Position numbers and translations under genes: made by a program
In this document: positions 1 to 10,770 of the stretch, in pieces
Layout: each line of letters starts with the position of its first letter
Numbering within the stretch: position 1 is the stretch's first letter
Assembly (NCBI GenBank): GCA_027924585.1
Contig: BSBM01000440.1
Span: 11,625,501-11,689,500 of the forward strand
From: Larix kaempferi
Lineage: Eukaryota; Streptophyta; Pinopsida; Pinales; Pinaceae
Reading direction: 5' to 3'
Length of the DNA: 64,000 nucleotides
Notes under the pieces: model-generated
The model's input: the letters and a program-made list of their open reading frames with translations, nothing else
The model's database searches: none
Told to the model about the DNA's origin: nothing

Positions 1-1654
1 CTTCAGTAACATGTAATCAGCAGCAGTAGTATAACTAAGTTATAACAGCAGTAACATATCTAACTCACAATAAAAAGAACAAGTCTTATTACTTACCTGG
101 AGTGTTGAGACCTTCCTTTGTACTCAGAAAAACTAACTTTCAGAACAGACTATGCCTCTCAGAGGCAAGTCAATCAATAGGAACAATCTGACCCTTACCT
201 GAGGGTTAGTACATACCTAAGAGAGAGAGAGAGCGATGAAGTAGGCTGTAGGTAAGGAAGGACATGGGATGATCAACAGGTGCCCAGTAATTAAATGGCA
301 AACCCAACGCAGTAGCAAACTTAAGAACAGTCACCAACAGGATATGACAGACTTCAAATCACAGTGAATATGAACCAAGGAAAATCCCAATAGGTAGTGA
401 CCTTCAGAAGTTACATGTGGCAGCCCTAAACACGTGGATCTGACCCAAAGCAAGCATCAACACTGTAGATCTGACTACAAGCTAGATAACAACAGTCAGC
501 GGCCTCCTCAAAATATCACAGTCAGCTCACAAAAAGTCTACAGGGGCTGGCGGCCTCCACAAATGGTAGCATGCAGCCCTAGATCTTTCAGAGTTAACGG
601 CCACCACAGTCATCAACAAGCAGCCCTTTGATAGGCTGGAACAGGTCACGATCTCCACAAATCAGGTAGTGGCAGCCCACTATGGGCCGAATCTGATCAC
701 GGCCCACCTTAATAGGGCAGCAAGCAGCCTTTAAACAACCTAACAGTCCATGAATGAGTGCCAGCAGGCAGCCCTAAGGCTACGGCCTTCAGAGAAGACT
801 ACAGACAGTCCACAACAAGGCTACAGATCAGTTGTTAAGCCCACAACCAGGTCACGGCTTCCAGAAACAAGCTCACGGCAGGCTGATCAGACCAATAAGG
901 AAGCAAAAACAAATTTCAAGGGCAGCAGCCCTAGCAGCTCTATCCCAAAACAGTCAAATCTGTCTTCAAAGGGCCACAGCTCAGTCACAAAGGCAGCAGG
1001 GAGCAATAACAGACCCTAACAGTACCATAAGACCCTTGACGTCAACCTTAAAAGTGTGCCACAAACCCTAGAACAGTCCCAATCAGATCAGATCTGAGAT
1101 GTACGATTATAATCATCTCCAATGAAGAATTAGACTTCATTTTATAGTTTCTTGGTGGCTTCTAGAAGGGTCACACTTTTATTCTTTATTGAGTTAGGGT
1201 TTCGTCAAAGGGTTAAGACACCAAACAATAATAAGGGTCATCACTAATAAAAAAATATAAAATAAAGTTAATGGTGCCTTTTAGTAGTGGGTACTAGGGT
1301 CATAGCAAAGGGTCTTAGTAACCACCTTAAAAGAAGGGTGCTAGTACAAGTACCAACACATGTCAAACCATAATTTATAAATCAAGGAAAGGTACATGAC
1401 CCTTCAATCATATGACCAAAGGTGTAACAAGAAGGTGGGTAAACAACCCTTTTAACCACAAGACAAGGTGGTAAACCTTCTAAACACAAGACCAAGAACA
1501 AGGTAGGAAGACCAAGGGTGAACAACCAAGGTGGGGATACAACCCATTCATCTCTCTCTCAAATGTACAAGTGTTCCATACACTAACTGAAAGTTCATCA
1601 TCACTGTATAAGGAAGGTCCACAATGGATGATGTGATCCTGTGGTCCTCCTTAC
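1..1654. other. Gene-free repeat-like DNA
   Basis: No coding region is supported here. Between about 420 and 1020 the motif GCAGCCC(T) recurs roughly eight times among GGCCTCC and CACAGTCA words, giving a degenerate repetitive texture. Short open frames in this stretch (for example 434-631 and 750-1019) are low-complexity and have no recognisable domain. A short GA microsatellite lies near 221-233. The stretch is probably part of an old retroelement LTR or untranslated region, but no ends could be defined. Confidence 0.5.
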
Positions 1655-1971
1655 CAGTGTTACAAATATCGTGTCGGCGAATATATTGCCGAGGGTCCAA
1701 AAAGAAAATATCGGATTTATCGGGGAAAATGTCGGCAAACATCGGCAATATATCGGAAAAATTAAAAAATACAAAAATATTAATTTTTTTACTCAACCGA
1801 TATTTCCCGATTTTTGGCGATATTTTTCGATTTTTGGCGATATTTTCCGATTTTTGCCAATATTTTTCGATTTTTGGCGATATTTTCAAAAATGGTGATT
1901 TTTGCCAATTTTTGCCAATATTATCGGCGAGCTGGGAACATCGCGATATATTGTCGGTGTTTGTAAGACTG
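1655..1971. mobile_element. Short non-autonomous hAT-like element (GATATTTTTCG family)
   Basis: The left end reads CAGTGTTACAAATATCG. The right end, read on the opposite strand, is CAGTCTTACAAACACCG, so the two form imperfect terminal inverted repeats. The interior is made of many copies of TCGGCGA, TCGATTTTTGGCG and ATATCGG words, typical of the subterminal repeats of hAT-type elements. The flanking 8-mers CTCCTTAC (1647-1654) and CTCCTGAA (1972-1979) share their first five bases, which could be a decayed target duplication. A truncated relative starts at 10677. There is no coding capacity. Confidence 0.55.
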
Positions 1972-2081
1972 CTCCTGAAGTCAAGTGCTAGTGACTCCAT
2001 CAAGGGGTGGCCAGTCCCTTGAGAAGACAACCTAGCTCAACCATCTGGAAGACCAAGGAGAGGAGGGCATCACACATCATC

Positions 2082-2560
2082 ATCTTGGTTAACTGACCAA
2101 GATCCTCAATTCATAAAGAATGGCCCTCAGCCCAAGGCTAAGCTTCAGTCCTAAACTGAATCATGTTGATCAACCCCTTGGTCCCTGACCAGGTCCTCCA
2201 TTCTCCCGAAGAATGGTCCTCAGCCCCAGGCTGAGCTTTTAGTACCAGACTGAATGTTGATCAACCACCTGTAGGACTTGCCTGGTCCTTGACCAAGAAT
2301 CTACCTGGTCCTAGACCAGGATGTCTCTGTCTCAGCCTGTAGGATATGCTTGGTCCTTGTGACCAAAAAACTGTATGGTCCCAGACCAGAATACCCTAGA
2401 GACAGATAGGGGCCCTAGCCACATGCTAGGGACTTTGCCATGGCATCATCCTGCTTGGTCCCCGACCAAGAACCCCAGGAGACTGTTGGGGGCCCTAGGG
2501 TGTACCTTCTAGGGACTTACTCTGTCTGGTTAACTGACCGGGAACCCTAGTTATCTAACT
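2082..2560. repeat. Array of short dyad symmetries (TGGTC-n-GACCA family)
   Basis: This half kilobase is unusually rich in small perfect or near-perfect inverted repeats with 3-6 base loops. Examples are ATCTTGGT/ACCAAGAT, CTCAGCC/GGCTGAG, CCTGGTC/GACCAGG, CTTGGTC/GACCAAG, CCCTAG/CTAGGG and a 10-bp stem ACCCTAGTTA/TAACTAGGGT. About ten are visible, many with the core TGGTC-NNN-GACCA. Nothing coding is evident. The region may be an LTR or subterminal part of an element; the function is unknown. Confidence 0.6.
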
Positions 2561-2829
2561 AGGGTATCATCCTCCCTGAGAATGGGTCTCGCAGCTGCAT
2601 TAACTTTAACAGATGTCTCTTGACTTGAAGTTCTGCCGAATAAATAAGAATATCATAAGTTATGTTCCAAGTTTCGTTCTATCAAACCCCTCTCAATAAG
2701 TTCTCCTAGACAGATAAGAACAATATTAGTTATGCTCCAAGGTTCATTCTGTCAAACTCCTCTTAGGAAGTTCTCTATCACATCATGATAGTCATGCTAA
2801 TCCCTAAGCAAGCAAGAATATAATGGCTT

Positions 2830-2947
2830 CCCAAACATAGAGAATATCTCACACATCCATATATACAAGTGCTTGCATATATATATATATATATATATAT
2901 GCAAGCACTTGTATATATGGATGTGTGAGACATTCTCTATGTATGGG
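2830..2947. repeat. 118-bp near-perfect palindrome with TA-rich centre
   Basis: Two arms of about 59 bp, centred near 2888.5, pair almost completely with only two or three mismatches. The outer arm reads CATAGAGAAT, then CTCACACATCC, and the inner arm CAAGTGCTTGC followed by alternating TA. As RNA this would form one long hairpin. It could be a miniature foldback element or an inverted duplication. No target duplication could be recognised at its borders. Confidence 0.8.
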
Positions 2948-2964
2948 TTGTTATATATATATAT

Positions 2965-3827
2965 CTATGTTGCATGGGTACCCGTACCGGGGGGGTCGGG
3001 TACGCGTACCCGTACCGGGTACGCGTACCGGGTACTTGGGTACTTCAATGGTACGTTCCCAGCCGTACCCAGCCGTACCCAAATTCAAACTCGCGTACCG
3101 GGTACTTCACTTATGAAAACAGGGTACTTGCATGGATTTTGGTACGCCGTACCGCATGTTTGGGTACTCGGGAGGTACGGCCGTTGGGAAATTTACCTTA
3201 GCTTGTCGTCAAGGGGGGTCGATTTGCAATGTTTGATGTTTAAAATTTTAAAAATTAAAAAATAAAACATTGAAACACATGTTATGTGGGCACTTACCCC
3301 TTACCTAAACCTGCGCGGCACTCCATTTCTCACTGCTAGTGCTCCATGCTCACTACTCCAACGATGCCTATCTAGAGAGCTTCCTGACAAAGGACCTTAG
3401 TGATGCTGATGACATTGATCTCGAGGATGCTGATGACATGGCTTGAGGAAGCCAAATCAGCTATCTTGTTCATTGTTCAATGTTTACTGTTTTGAACTTT
3501 CTTTTTCATGTTTGGAAATGCCATTCAGTCTTCCAGTCTTCCACTTGATATCTACTATGAGTCTATGTCATATGATTTATCAAATTTATTATTTTATGTT
3601 TCAAATTTTCAATGTGAATGTTCATATGAATCATTGAATTTAGAAATATCAAATATACATGTATGATGTGATGTGACATGTTTTATTTTTATAAATTTTA
3701 ATATATATATATATATATATATACAGTACCCCTGACGTACCCAAGTACCCTGTTTCAAAAAGTGGCGTCCCCGTCCCCGTCCCCGTACCAGTACCCGTCC
3801 CCGTACCCACGTTTCCTGGCAACTTAG
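2965..3827. mobile_element. Non-autonomous hAT-like element with GGGTACC subterminal repeats
   Basis: The left end is CTATGTTGC and the right end, read in reverse, is CTAAGTTGC. Both ends are crowded with GGTACCCG/CGGGTACC or GTCCCCGT words over about 100-200 bp, the usual layout of hAT subterminal repeats. The 8 bases on each side are ATATATAT (2957-2964 and 3828-3835), fitting the 8-bp target duplication of hAT, although this lies in a TA tract and so is weak evidence alone. Outside the TA tract the flanks TATGGGTTGTTA and TAACAACCCATA are themselves inverted, so the element sits in the centre of an older palindrome. No transposase is present. Confidence 0.7.
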
Positions 3828-3864
3828 ATATATATATATAACAACCCATACTAAGGTCTAAAGG

Positions 3865-4094
3865 GCCCATCCATGTCTCGAGAAGAGATAACACAATTCA
3901 TCAAGTCATACCAAAATAAACCCCTGAACTGTTGGTGTTTGTAGCTCGGACAGGTATCTCCACATGGGTTTGTGTCTAAGCCCATCCATGTCTCGAGAAG
4001 AGATAACACAATTCATCAAGTCATACCAAAATAAACCCCTGAACTATTGGTGTTTGTAGCTCGGACAGGTATCTCCACATGGGTGTGTGTTTAA
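3865..4094 (+). repeat. 115-bp tandem duplication across the copia LTR start
   Basis: The segment beginning GCCCATCCATGTCTCGAG at 3865 is repeated from 3980 with a period of exactly 115 bp and only a few differences. Each copy contains about 65 bp of flanking DNA followed by the first 50 bp of the copia LTR (TGTTGGTGTTTGTAGC at 3930, TATTGGTGTTTGTAGC at 4045). The duplication therefore postdates insertion of the element. Confidence 0.9.
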
Positions 4095-4505
4095 CCCGTG
4101 GAGATCATCACTATTACCTCTCAAGAACTTTGGAAATTCACTTTATTAAAGTGATTAATTAAAGTGAATGCCTTTTTTATAATTAATTAGGGTTAATTTG
4201 GAGAAATGCCTCAAATTTGGGCATTAGTGGTTTAAGTTAATTGAATGTATCACAACCGTCGAACTCAAGTGAATGAGATCTAATCTCAGCCATCAAAGTT
4301 AGGGTTTGGCTTCATCCCAAAAGTATAAAAGCCAACCAAGGGGAGAGCCAAAGACACAATCTCATAAGAGAGGGAAACTCAAGCATTTAGTGGGAGAGAA
4401 GAAGGAATTTTTTATTTCCAGTCTCTTGGCCAAGGGAGAAAAGGCAGTAGTTCGAGAGCAACAGGTCGTATCAGTCCGGCGTAGGCGAGCAGAAACAGGC
4501 CATAC
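4045..4505 (+). repeat. Truncated 5' LTR of copia-1
   Basis: This segment matches the 3' LTR at 8413 onwards for about 450 bp, including the blocks GGTATCTCCACATGGG, GAACTTTGGAAATTCACTT and TCACAACCGTCGA and a TATA-like AAAAGTATAAAA near 4317-4328. It breaks off around 4505, where gag coding sequence begins directly. The missing half of the LTR and the primer-binding site have been deleted. Confidence 0.8.
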
Positions 4506-4517
4506 GAATAGGCATCT

Positions 4518-5264
4518 AACTTCCTGTCATGGAAAGCAAGGGTTACACTACTCTTGAAAGAAGATGAACTTTGGGAACCAAAAGATCCAGTTGATTTGGC
4601 AGCACATGAGAAGAAGGACATCAAATCCTAGAGATTGATCATGGATGCTGTGAAGAATCACTTGATTCCTCATGTAGCTAAGAAGACAACGTCCCATGCA
4701 ATGTACAAAGCTCTGACGGATCTATTCTGGAGTGATAATGTGAACAGGAAGATGATTTTGAGAGACAAACTTAGAGATGAATGGATAGCTAAATCAAACA
4801 ATGTTACCAGCTATCTTATGAAGATCAACCAGTTTCATGATCAACTTGCAACCATCGAGGAGAAAGTAGAAGATGCAAAGCTCGTCAGAGTGTCGTTGAA
4901 TGGATTCACCAAGCATTGGGAACCATTTGTAAAAGGGCTTTGTGCTCGGGAAAAGCTTCCTAATTGGGAGAGGCTATGGGACGATTGCATCCAGGAGGAG
5001 ACTCAGGAGGAGTCCAGAGCACACAAGCAAGAAGAGGGTGAAAAGAATTTCACCCTTGTGAACAATGGACAGAAGGGAAAAGGAAAGAGTTCTAGCAAGA
5101 AGGGTAACAATGAGGGGGAAGCCTCACAGCTAGGGAAGAAGAAAGGCTTGAGTAAAATCAAGTGTTTCGTGTGCCACAAGATTGGGCACTATGCATCTCG
5201 GTCTCCAGAGAAGAATAAAGGTAAGGGGAAGAAGCAACAGGTAGCAACATTTGCAGACACTTAG
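4518..5264 (+). pseudogene. copia-1 gag (nucleocapsid) remnant
   Basis: The reading begins inside gag (NFLSWKARVTLLLKEDELW) and continues through the copia gag core (MDAVKNHLIPHV, then a segment ending in NRKMILRDKLR) to a lysine-rich tail. A CCHC zinc knuckle is present as CFVCHKIGHYASRS, but its fourth zinc ligand is Ser instead of Cys. A TAG at 4629-4631 interrupts the frame, and another TAG at 5262-5264 ends the long open stretch where protease should follow. Gag packages the element RNA; this copy lacks its N-terminus and an intact knuckle and is presumably non-functional. Confidence 0.85.
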
Positions 5265-8200
5265 TTGAGTGAGTTTGCTGCGAAGTTTGAGAGTGACTTC
5301 TCACTAGTTTCATGCCTTTCTACCAGCACAGTTGCTAGGAGTGCATGGTACTTGGATAGTGGTGCCATGGTACTTGGATATCTCGTCACATGACGAAAGC
5401 ATGGGAGCTATTTAGCAAATTGACAGAGTCAAACTCAAGGATCCATGTGGAGCTTGGTGATGATGCCAAGTATGCAGTCAGAGGAGAGGGAACAGTTTCA
5501 TTCCAACATGAGTCAAGTAGTTCATTTGATGCCCAGGATGTATTATTTGTTACCAGGACTGAAGAAGAACTTGCTCTCAGTGTTAGTTATGGAGGGACAA
5601 GGGTTTTGTCATTATCTTTAGGAGAGGGAAAACACTCATACATCCAAAGGGAGCTAGCCCAAACACATCAATGAAGATCGGGGTTAGAGAGGGCAACTTA
5701 TATAGGTTGCAAGGGAAGCTTGTACAAGCTTTGGTACATGATAGTGAAAACTTGTGCGAGCTTTGGCACAGGAGGATGGGACACTTGCATTACAGAGGGT
5801 TGTCGATTCTGAGGGAGATTGTCACTGATCTTCCAAATTTCAGTGTTGAGCAACAAGAGTATGCAGAGGGTGTGCACTTGGCAAGAATGTCAACACTGCT
5901 TTTCCAAGCAGTGAGAGTAGGTCCAAGGGTATCTTGGATCTCATTCACTCAAATGTATGTGGGCCTATATCTATAGTATCAATGCAGGGAGCATCATACT
6001 ACATGACGTTCATTGATGACTTAGGAAAAACTACATCTACTTCATGAAGACCAAGGATGAGGTCTTCAGTTGGTTCCGAGATTTCAAGGCTCAGGTGGGA
6101 ACTTAACAGGAAAGAAGATCAAGGTCTTGACGTCAGATAATGGGGGAGAGTACACCTCCAATGACTTCAAGGATTTCTGCAAGGAGGCAGGGATCAAGAA
6201 GGATTTCTTACAACCCTCAGCAGAATGGGGTTGCAGAGAGAAAGAATCGGTCCATCATCAGTATTGCAAAGGCTAAGATTCATGATCAAGGAATACCTAT
6301 GTTTCATTGGGCAGAGGGTCAGAGACATGTAACACAATAGTTTATTTGCAAAACAAGAGTCCTCACAGGATATTGGAGGACAAGACTCTTGAGGAGGCAT
6401 TCACGGGAGTGAAACCGAAGATCACTAATCTCAAGATCTTTGGTTGTCCAGTCTACATCCATGTACCTAAGGAGAAAAGGACGAAGCTTAAGCCTTCGAG
6501 AGAGAAGGGTGTGTTTGTGGGGTACAGCGAGACCTTGAAGGTTTACAGGATCTTCATCCCAGCACAGCAGAAGACATTTGTCAACCGAGATGTTAAGTTC
6601 GAGGAGAACTTGGCATCTAGGAAGTCTCACGAGTTGCCACCGGTGGCAAAGGACGAGGAGCAGGAGGCTCAGAAGGGTGAACACAATTCACGGACTACCA
6701 GTTCAAGGACTCATCCTTTAGGTGAGGAGGAGGAGCTAGTTCCTTCTAGTTCTACCAGGAGACCCAAATGGTTTGAACAGACATTGAGGGATGCTCATGA
6801 GCATGTTGAGGCTCCCAAGAGATCGTTCAAGGAGAGTAGGCCTCCGAGGAAGTTTTCGAACTATATGGCATTGATGCACAGTATCATTGATTCTGAGCCT
6901 TATAGTTATGAGGAAGCAGTCGACCAACAAGTTTGGAGGGATGCCATGGTGGAGGAGTACAACTCCATCATGAAGAATGAAGTGTGGGACATTGTGTCAA
7001 GACCGGAGGGAAAGTTTGTGGTGACTTCCAAGTGGCTCTTCAAGATCAAGCATGTTGCAGATGGCAACATCGAGAAGTTCAAGGCGTGGTTCGTGGCAAG
7101 AGGGTTCTCTCAAAGAGAGGGAGTGGATTATGAGAAGACATTCGCTCCAGTTGCCAAGTATGCTTCCATTCGAGTTGTGATATCTATTGCCTCAGTAATG
7201 AGGGAGGGGATTCACCAGATGGACGTGAAGACAGACTTCCTCAAAGGGATCATTGAGGAGGATGTACATAGAGCAACCTCAAGGCTTCGAGGTACATGGG
7301 AGAGAGTCTCATGTGTGCACGCTTAAGAAAGCCTTCTACGAACTCAAGCAAGCACCCAGGACATGGTATTCCGAGATTAACAGATATTTGCAGAGCATGG
7401 ACTTTACCAACAGTGAGGCGGATCCCAACTTGTATTTTATACTTATTGGATCTAAGCCACTCATCTTGGTGTTGTACGTGGATGATCTATTTCTCACAAG
7501 TGTGGAGGAGCTTATAACAAGGTGCAAGGCCAATTTGGCCACGGAGTTTGAGATGAAAGACATTGGCTTGATGCATTACTTCTTGGGGTTAGAGGTATGG
7601 CAGAGATAGCATGAGATCTTCCTTGGACAGGGAAGGTACATAGTTGAGATCCTAAAGAGATTCAGGATGCAGGACTGTAGATCAATGGCTACACCTATGG
7701 TATTCAACCTGAATAAGATTGATTCTTCAGATTCAGGGTGGGTGGATCCCAGAGTATACAGACAGTTGAAGGGATCCTTGATGTATATTGTCAACACCGG
7801 GTCAAATATATGTTTTGTTGTGAACATTGTGAGTCAGTACATGGTGGAGCTGAGGCAAGTGCATCAGGTAGCAGCAAAGCATGTGCTCGTATATTTGAGG
7901 GGCACAGTGGAGTATGGATTAAGGTATCTTGGAAGTGATGGAGTGGAATTTTAGGGTTATTCCGACTCAGATTGGGCAGGGAGTGCAGGTGATCGGAAGA
8001 GAACCTCAGGGTGTTGCTTCAGCTTGGGATCAGCAGTGATTTCTTGGTCAAGCAGACTTTCGTAGCACTCGGTTCAACAGAGGCAGAGTACATGGCAGCA
8101 AGTATGGCGAGTTGTGAAGCACTTTAGCTTTAAAAATTTCGTCAGGAGTTGGAGCCTATGGTGATTCACTGCAATAATCAGAGTTGTATCAAACTCTCTA

Positions 8201-8418
8201 AGAATCCAGTGTTCCATGACAAACCCAAGCATATTGAGATCAGATATCTTTTCATTCGAGACAGAGTCCAGAAGGGAGCAGTCATGCTCCAATGCATTGC
8301 CACAGATGAGTAGGTTGCAGACATTCTCACTAAGCCCTTGGTGAAAGGGAAGTTTGTCTTCTTCAGAGATATGCTAAGAGTGATGAAGAATACCTTCCTC
8401 GCTAAGAGGGAGTGTTGA
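5265..8418 (+). pseudogene. copia-1 pol (protease, integrase, RT, RNase H) remnant
   Basis: The protease motif WYLDSGA (about 5347-5366) is followed by a duplicated 14-mer that shifts the frame. The integrase zinc region (ELWHRRMGHLHY, about 5758-5794) and its core (DNGGEYTS, about 6137-6160) follow. The reverse transcriptase has VWRDAMVEEYNSIMK, QMDVKTDFLKG and an intact YVDD box near 7474-7485. RNase H is recognisable by SDSDWAGS and SCEAL. In-frame TAG codons stand at 7607, 7952, 8125 and 8311; in three of these the family has Gln, and at 8125 it has Trp. The last codons read KREC and the stop, with TGT TGA supplied by the first six bases of the 3' LTR. Confidence 0.85.
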
Positions 8419-9314
8419 TGATTGTAGCTCGGATAGGTATCTCCACATGGGTTTGTGTCTAAACTCTAACCTATGGAGATCGTCATTATTACCTCTCACG
8501 AACTTTGGAAATTCACTTTATTAAAGTAATTAATTGAAGTGAATGCTCTTTTTATAATGAATTGGGGATAATTTGAATAAATGCCTAAGTTTTGGGCATT
8601 AGTGATTTAAATTAATTAAATGAATCACAACCGTCGATCTCAAGCGAAATCTAAACTCAGCCATCGAAGTTAGGGTTTTGGTTCATCTCAAAAGTATAAA
8701 ACGCGGTCAAGGGGAGAGGAGAAGACACAATCTCACAAGAGAGAAACTCAAGCATTGAGTGGGAGAGAAGAAGAAGGACTTTTTGATTTCCAATCTCTAG
8801 GCCAAGGGAGAGAAAAGGGAGCAGTTGGAGAGCAGCACAAATAGGTTGTGCAGACTAGTCATACAAATTATGTACAGTTGTACAGATAAACCATACGGAA
8901 TCCATACAATCGTACAGACATACCATACGGATCCGTATAGTCTGTACAGACATGGCAGCAAGAAGGAAGAAAATTTATAGGTTTTATGGGTTTTTGATCA
9001 AGTTTTTTGGGGCAGATTTGCAAGCAAAGATTCATTTTCTGGAAGGAAGGTTTTGCCAGGTTTGCTAAGTCTTTTTCTCAAGGCCATTTTCCCAAGGGAG
9101 CCCTTGTAAGCTTGGAATATTTTAAGAAAAGCTTATTTTGAAGGGCAAAAAAATGTGCATGTATTATTGATTTGTTTCCTACATTGCTTCCGCTATTTAT
9201 TTTTGTTAATAGATCTCAGCAAGTATAAAATAATCAATGTGCTGAAAATTAACTTCTTAAGCAAGAAAAATCATTAGGAATTGTTTTATCTAGTGTTGGG
9301 TTTAGAAAAATTAA
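8413..9314 (+). repeat. 3' LTR of copia-1
   Basis: The LTR starts TGTTGATGATTGTAGCTCGG directly after a purine tract. It shares its first 450 bp with the 5' LTR fragment and its whole length with the minus-strand LTR at 11872-12837. A TATA-like AAAAGTATAAAA lies near 8690-8701. A stretch of imperfect TACAGA/CATACGG words covers about 8866-8950. The end is inferred from alignment by eye and may be off by a few bases. Confidence 0.8.
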
Positions 9315-10676
9315 CTTGACCATCTTCTAGCTCGGTCAGGCTAAGTGTGGCATTATAATATGTGCCACATATGAGAACTTATTGCAATCCCAGTGATCTA
9401 GGACATGGTCCAAATGACCCTCTTAGGAATCAAATCAAAATTGACAAGAAGAAAGCAAATGGTAAAGGCCCATTAGCTCACCATTGCATGCCCTCAAGAG
9501 AAGACAGACCCAATTCATATGAGCATTGACACTAATTTCAACAAAGAAAAATAGAAGGTATATTATATTGCACAGAGATTTGTGACATAAATGCATTATA
9601 TTGCTCATGGTTGAAAACTTCAAACTTCAAAGCATAAATCCATTCAACCTTATGAAGATACAAAGGTTAATGGACAAGATGCTTTAAATTCTACAGCTAT
9701 ACCCTCTTCAACGGATCACCTCCTCCTTCTCGATGCTACCCACGAGAAGGGGCACTAAGAGACAGACCGACACTAGCGCAGCGCCGGACTCCAGATCAGT
9801 GTGTACCCGGGGGATCTCCCCTCGTCCCACAATATTTCAACGACATGGCCAGACTAGATACCCTCCCAGGAGACAGATGAGATCCCCCAAACCTCTTTGA
9901 TGTACTACCTCTACCAATCAGCAACGCAACAAGCGATCCAGACACTCCACTGGGTCCCCCTCGGGATAACCTGCTATACTCAACTTTCTTCATTCGACCT
10001 TGGATATTAGGAGAGATGGATCCATTCCATGGCAGATCTACTTCCTTTTCTCTGGTTCCTCTTGCCCTTAGATCTTCTTCTCCTATGATACACCCCATCA
10101 TCAACTCGAGGATGAGGGTTCTTCATGCCTCAAGGTAGATCTCACTTTCTACTACTCTACCTTATTGCACTTTACTTTCGGCATCTCGCCTTTCATAGGA
10201 GACCTTTTGGTACTCCTACATTGCATTGACATCATTGTACTTAGCAGTCCCTTTGACCTACGTTTATGCTCATTAGTTGAACATTAATAAAATTATCTTA
10301 TCTATATAAAGATGTGTTGAGCCCTCAATAGCTCCCCAACTCATGCAACTTGGTACCCCACCTTAACATTTTGAATCAAAGATCAATGGTCCAAATGCAT
10401 TCCTCCTCGGCCACGTTTCTTTGATCTCAGTGTGACTAACACACTATAGCTCATATGTTTTGTAGAAAGAGTTCTTATCCTATCATGTTATTATTTTTCA
10501 ACCTAGTGTACCCTATAACTATTTTCATCACTTCTCTTTGATTTGTTTTGTCATGTTGCATGCTTTTGCTAGAATTAAGCTTTCAAGCCCTTTTTGTTCT
10601 AATAACTTGGGGTTTTAAGTTTCTACACTCTTGTTGGTGTCAAAGTTTACCTTGGTTTGCAATTGCTTGTTTCAAG
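9315..10676. other. Gene-free DNA between two copia copies
   Basis: No domain-bearing reading frame is visible. The part from about 9700 to 10150 is relatively GC-rich and pyrimidine-rich, and the minus-strand frame 9796-10104 has no recognisable family. The sequence is probably retroelement-derived, but no ends or motifs could be assigned. Confidence 0.4.
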
Positions 10677-10770
10677 CAGTGTTACAAATATCGTGTCGAC
10701 AAATATATCATTGAGGGTCCAAAAACAAAATATCGGATTTTTGTTGATTTATCGAGGATTTATCGGATTT
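10677..10770. mobile_element. Truncated relative of the 1655 hAT-like element
   Basis: It begins CAGTGTTACAAATATCGTG, identical to the left end of the 1655 element, and continues with the same GAGGGTCCAAAAA block and TATCGGATTT words before ending abruptly near 10770 against copia sequence. No right terminus is seen, so this is a fragment. Confidence 0.6.

Larger units (their letters stand above)
3930..9314 (+). mobile_element. Decayed Ty1/copia retrotransposon (copia-1)
   Basis: This plus-strand element keeps a truncated 5' LTR, gag, protease, integrase, reverse transcriptase, RNase H and a 3' LTR, in the order typical of copia elements. An internal deletion near 4506-4517 removed the 3' half of the 5' LTR, the primer-binding site and the start of gag. 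The pol frame is broken by TAG codons and several frameshifts, so the copy is inactive. The purine tract AAGAGGGAG (8404-8412) abuts the 3' LTR. The right end is placed by similarity to the LTR at 11872-12837. No convincing 5-bp target duplication was found. Confidence 0.85.

Noticed and set aside
9314-9320. Target-site duplication of copia-1
   Set aside because: The flank TGAAC before 3930 and the bases after about 9314 (CTTGAC) are similar but not identical, and the right LTR end is uncertain, so no duplication is claimed.
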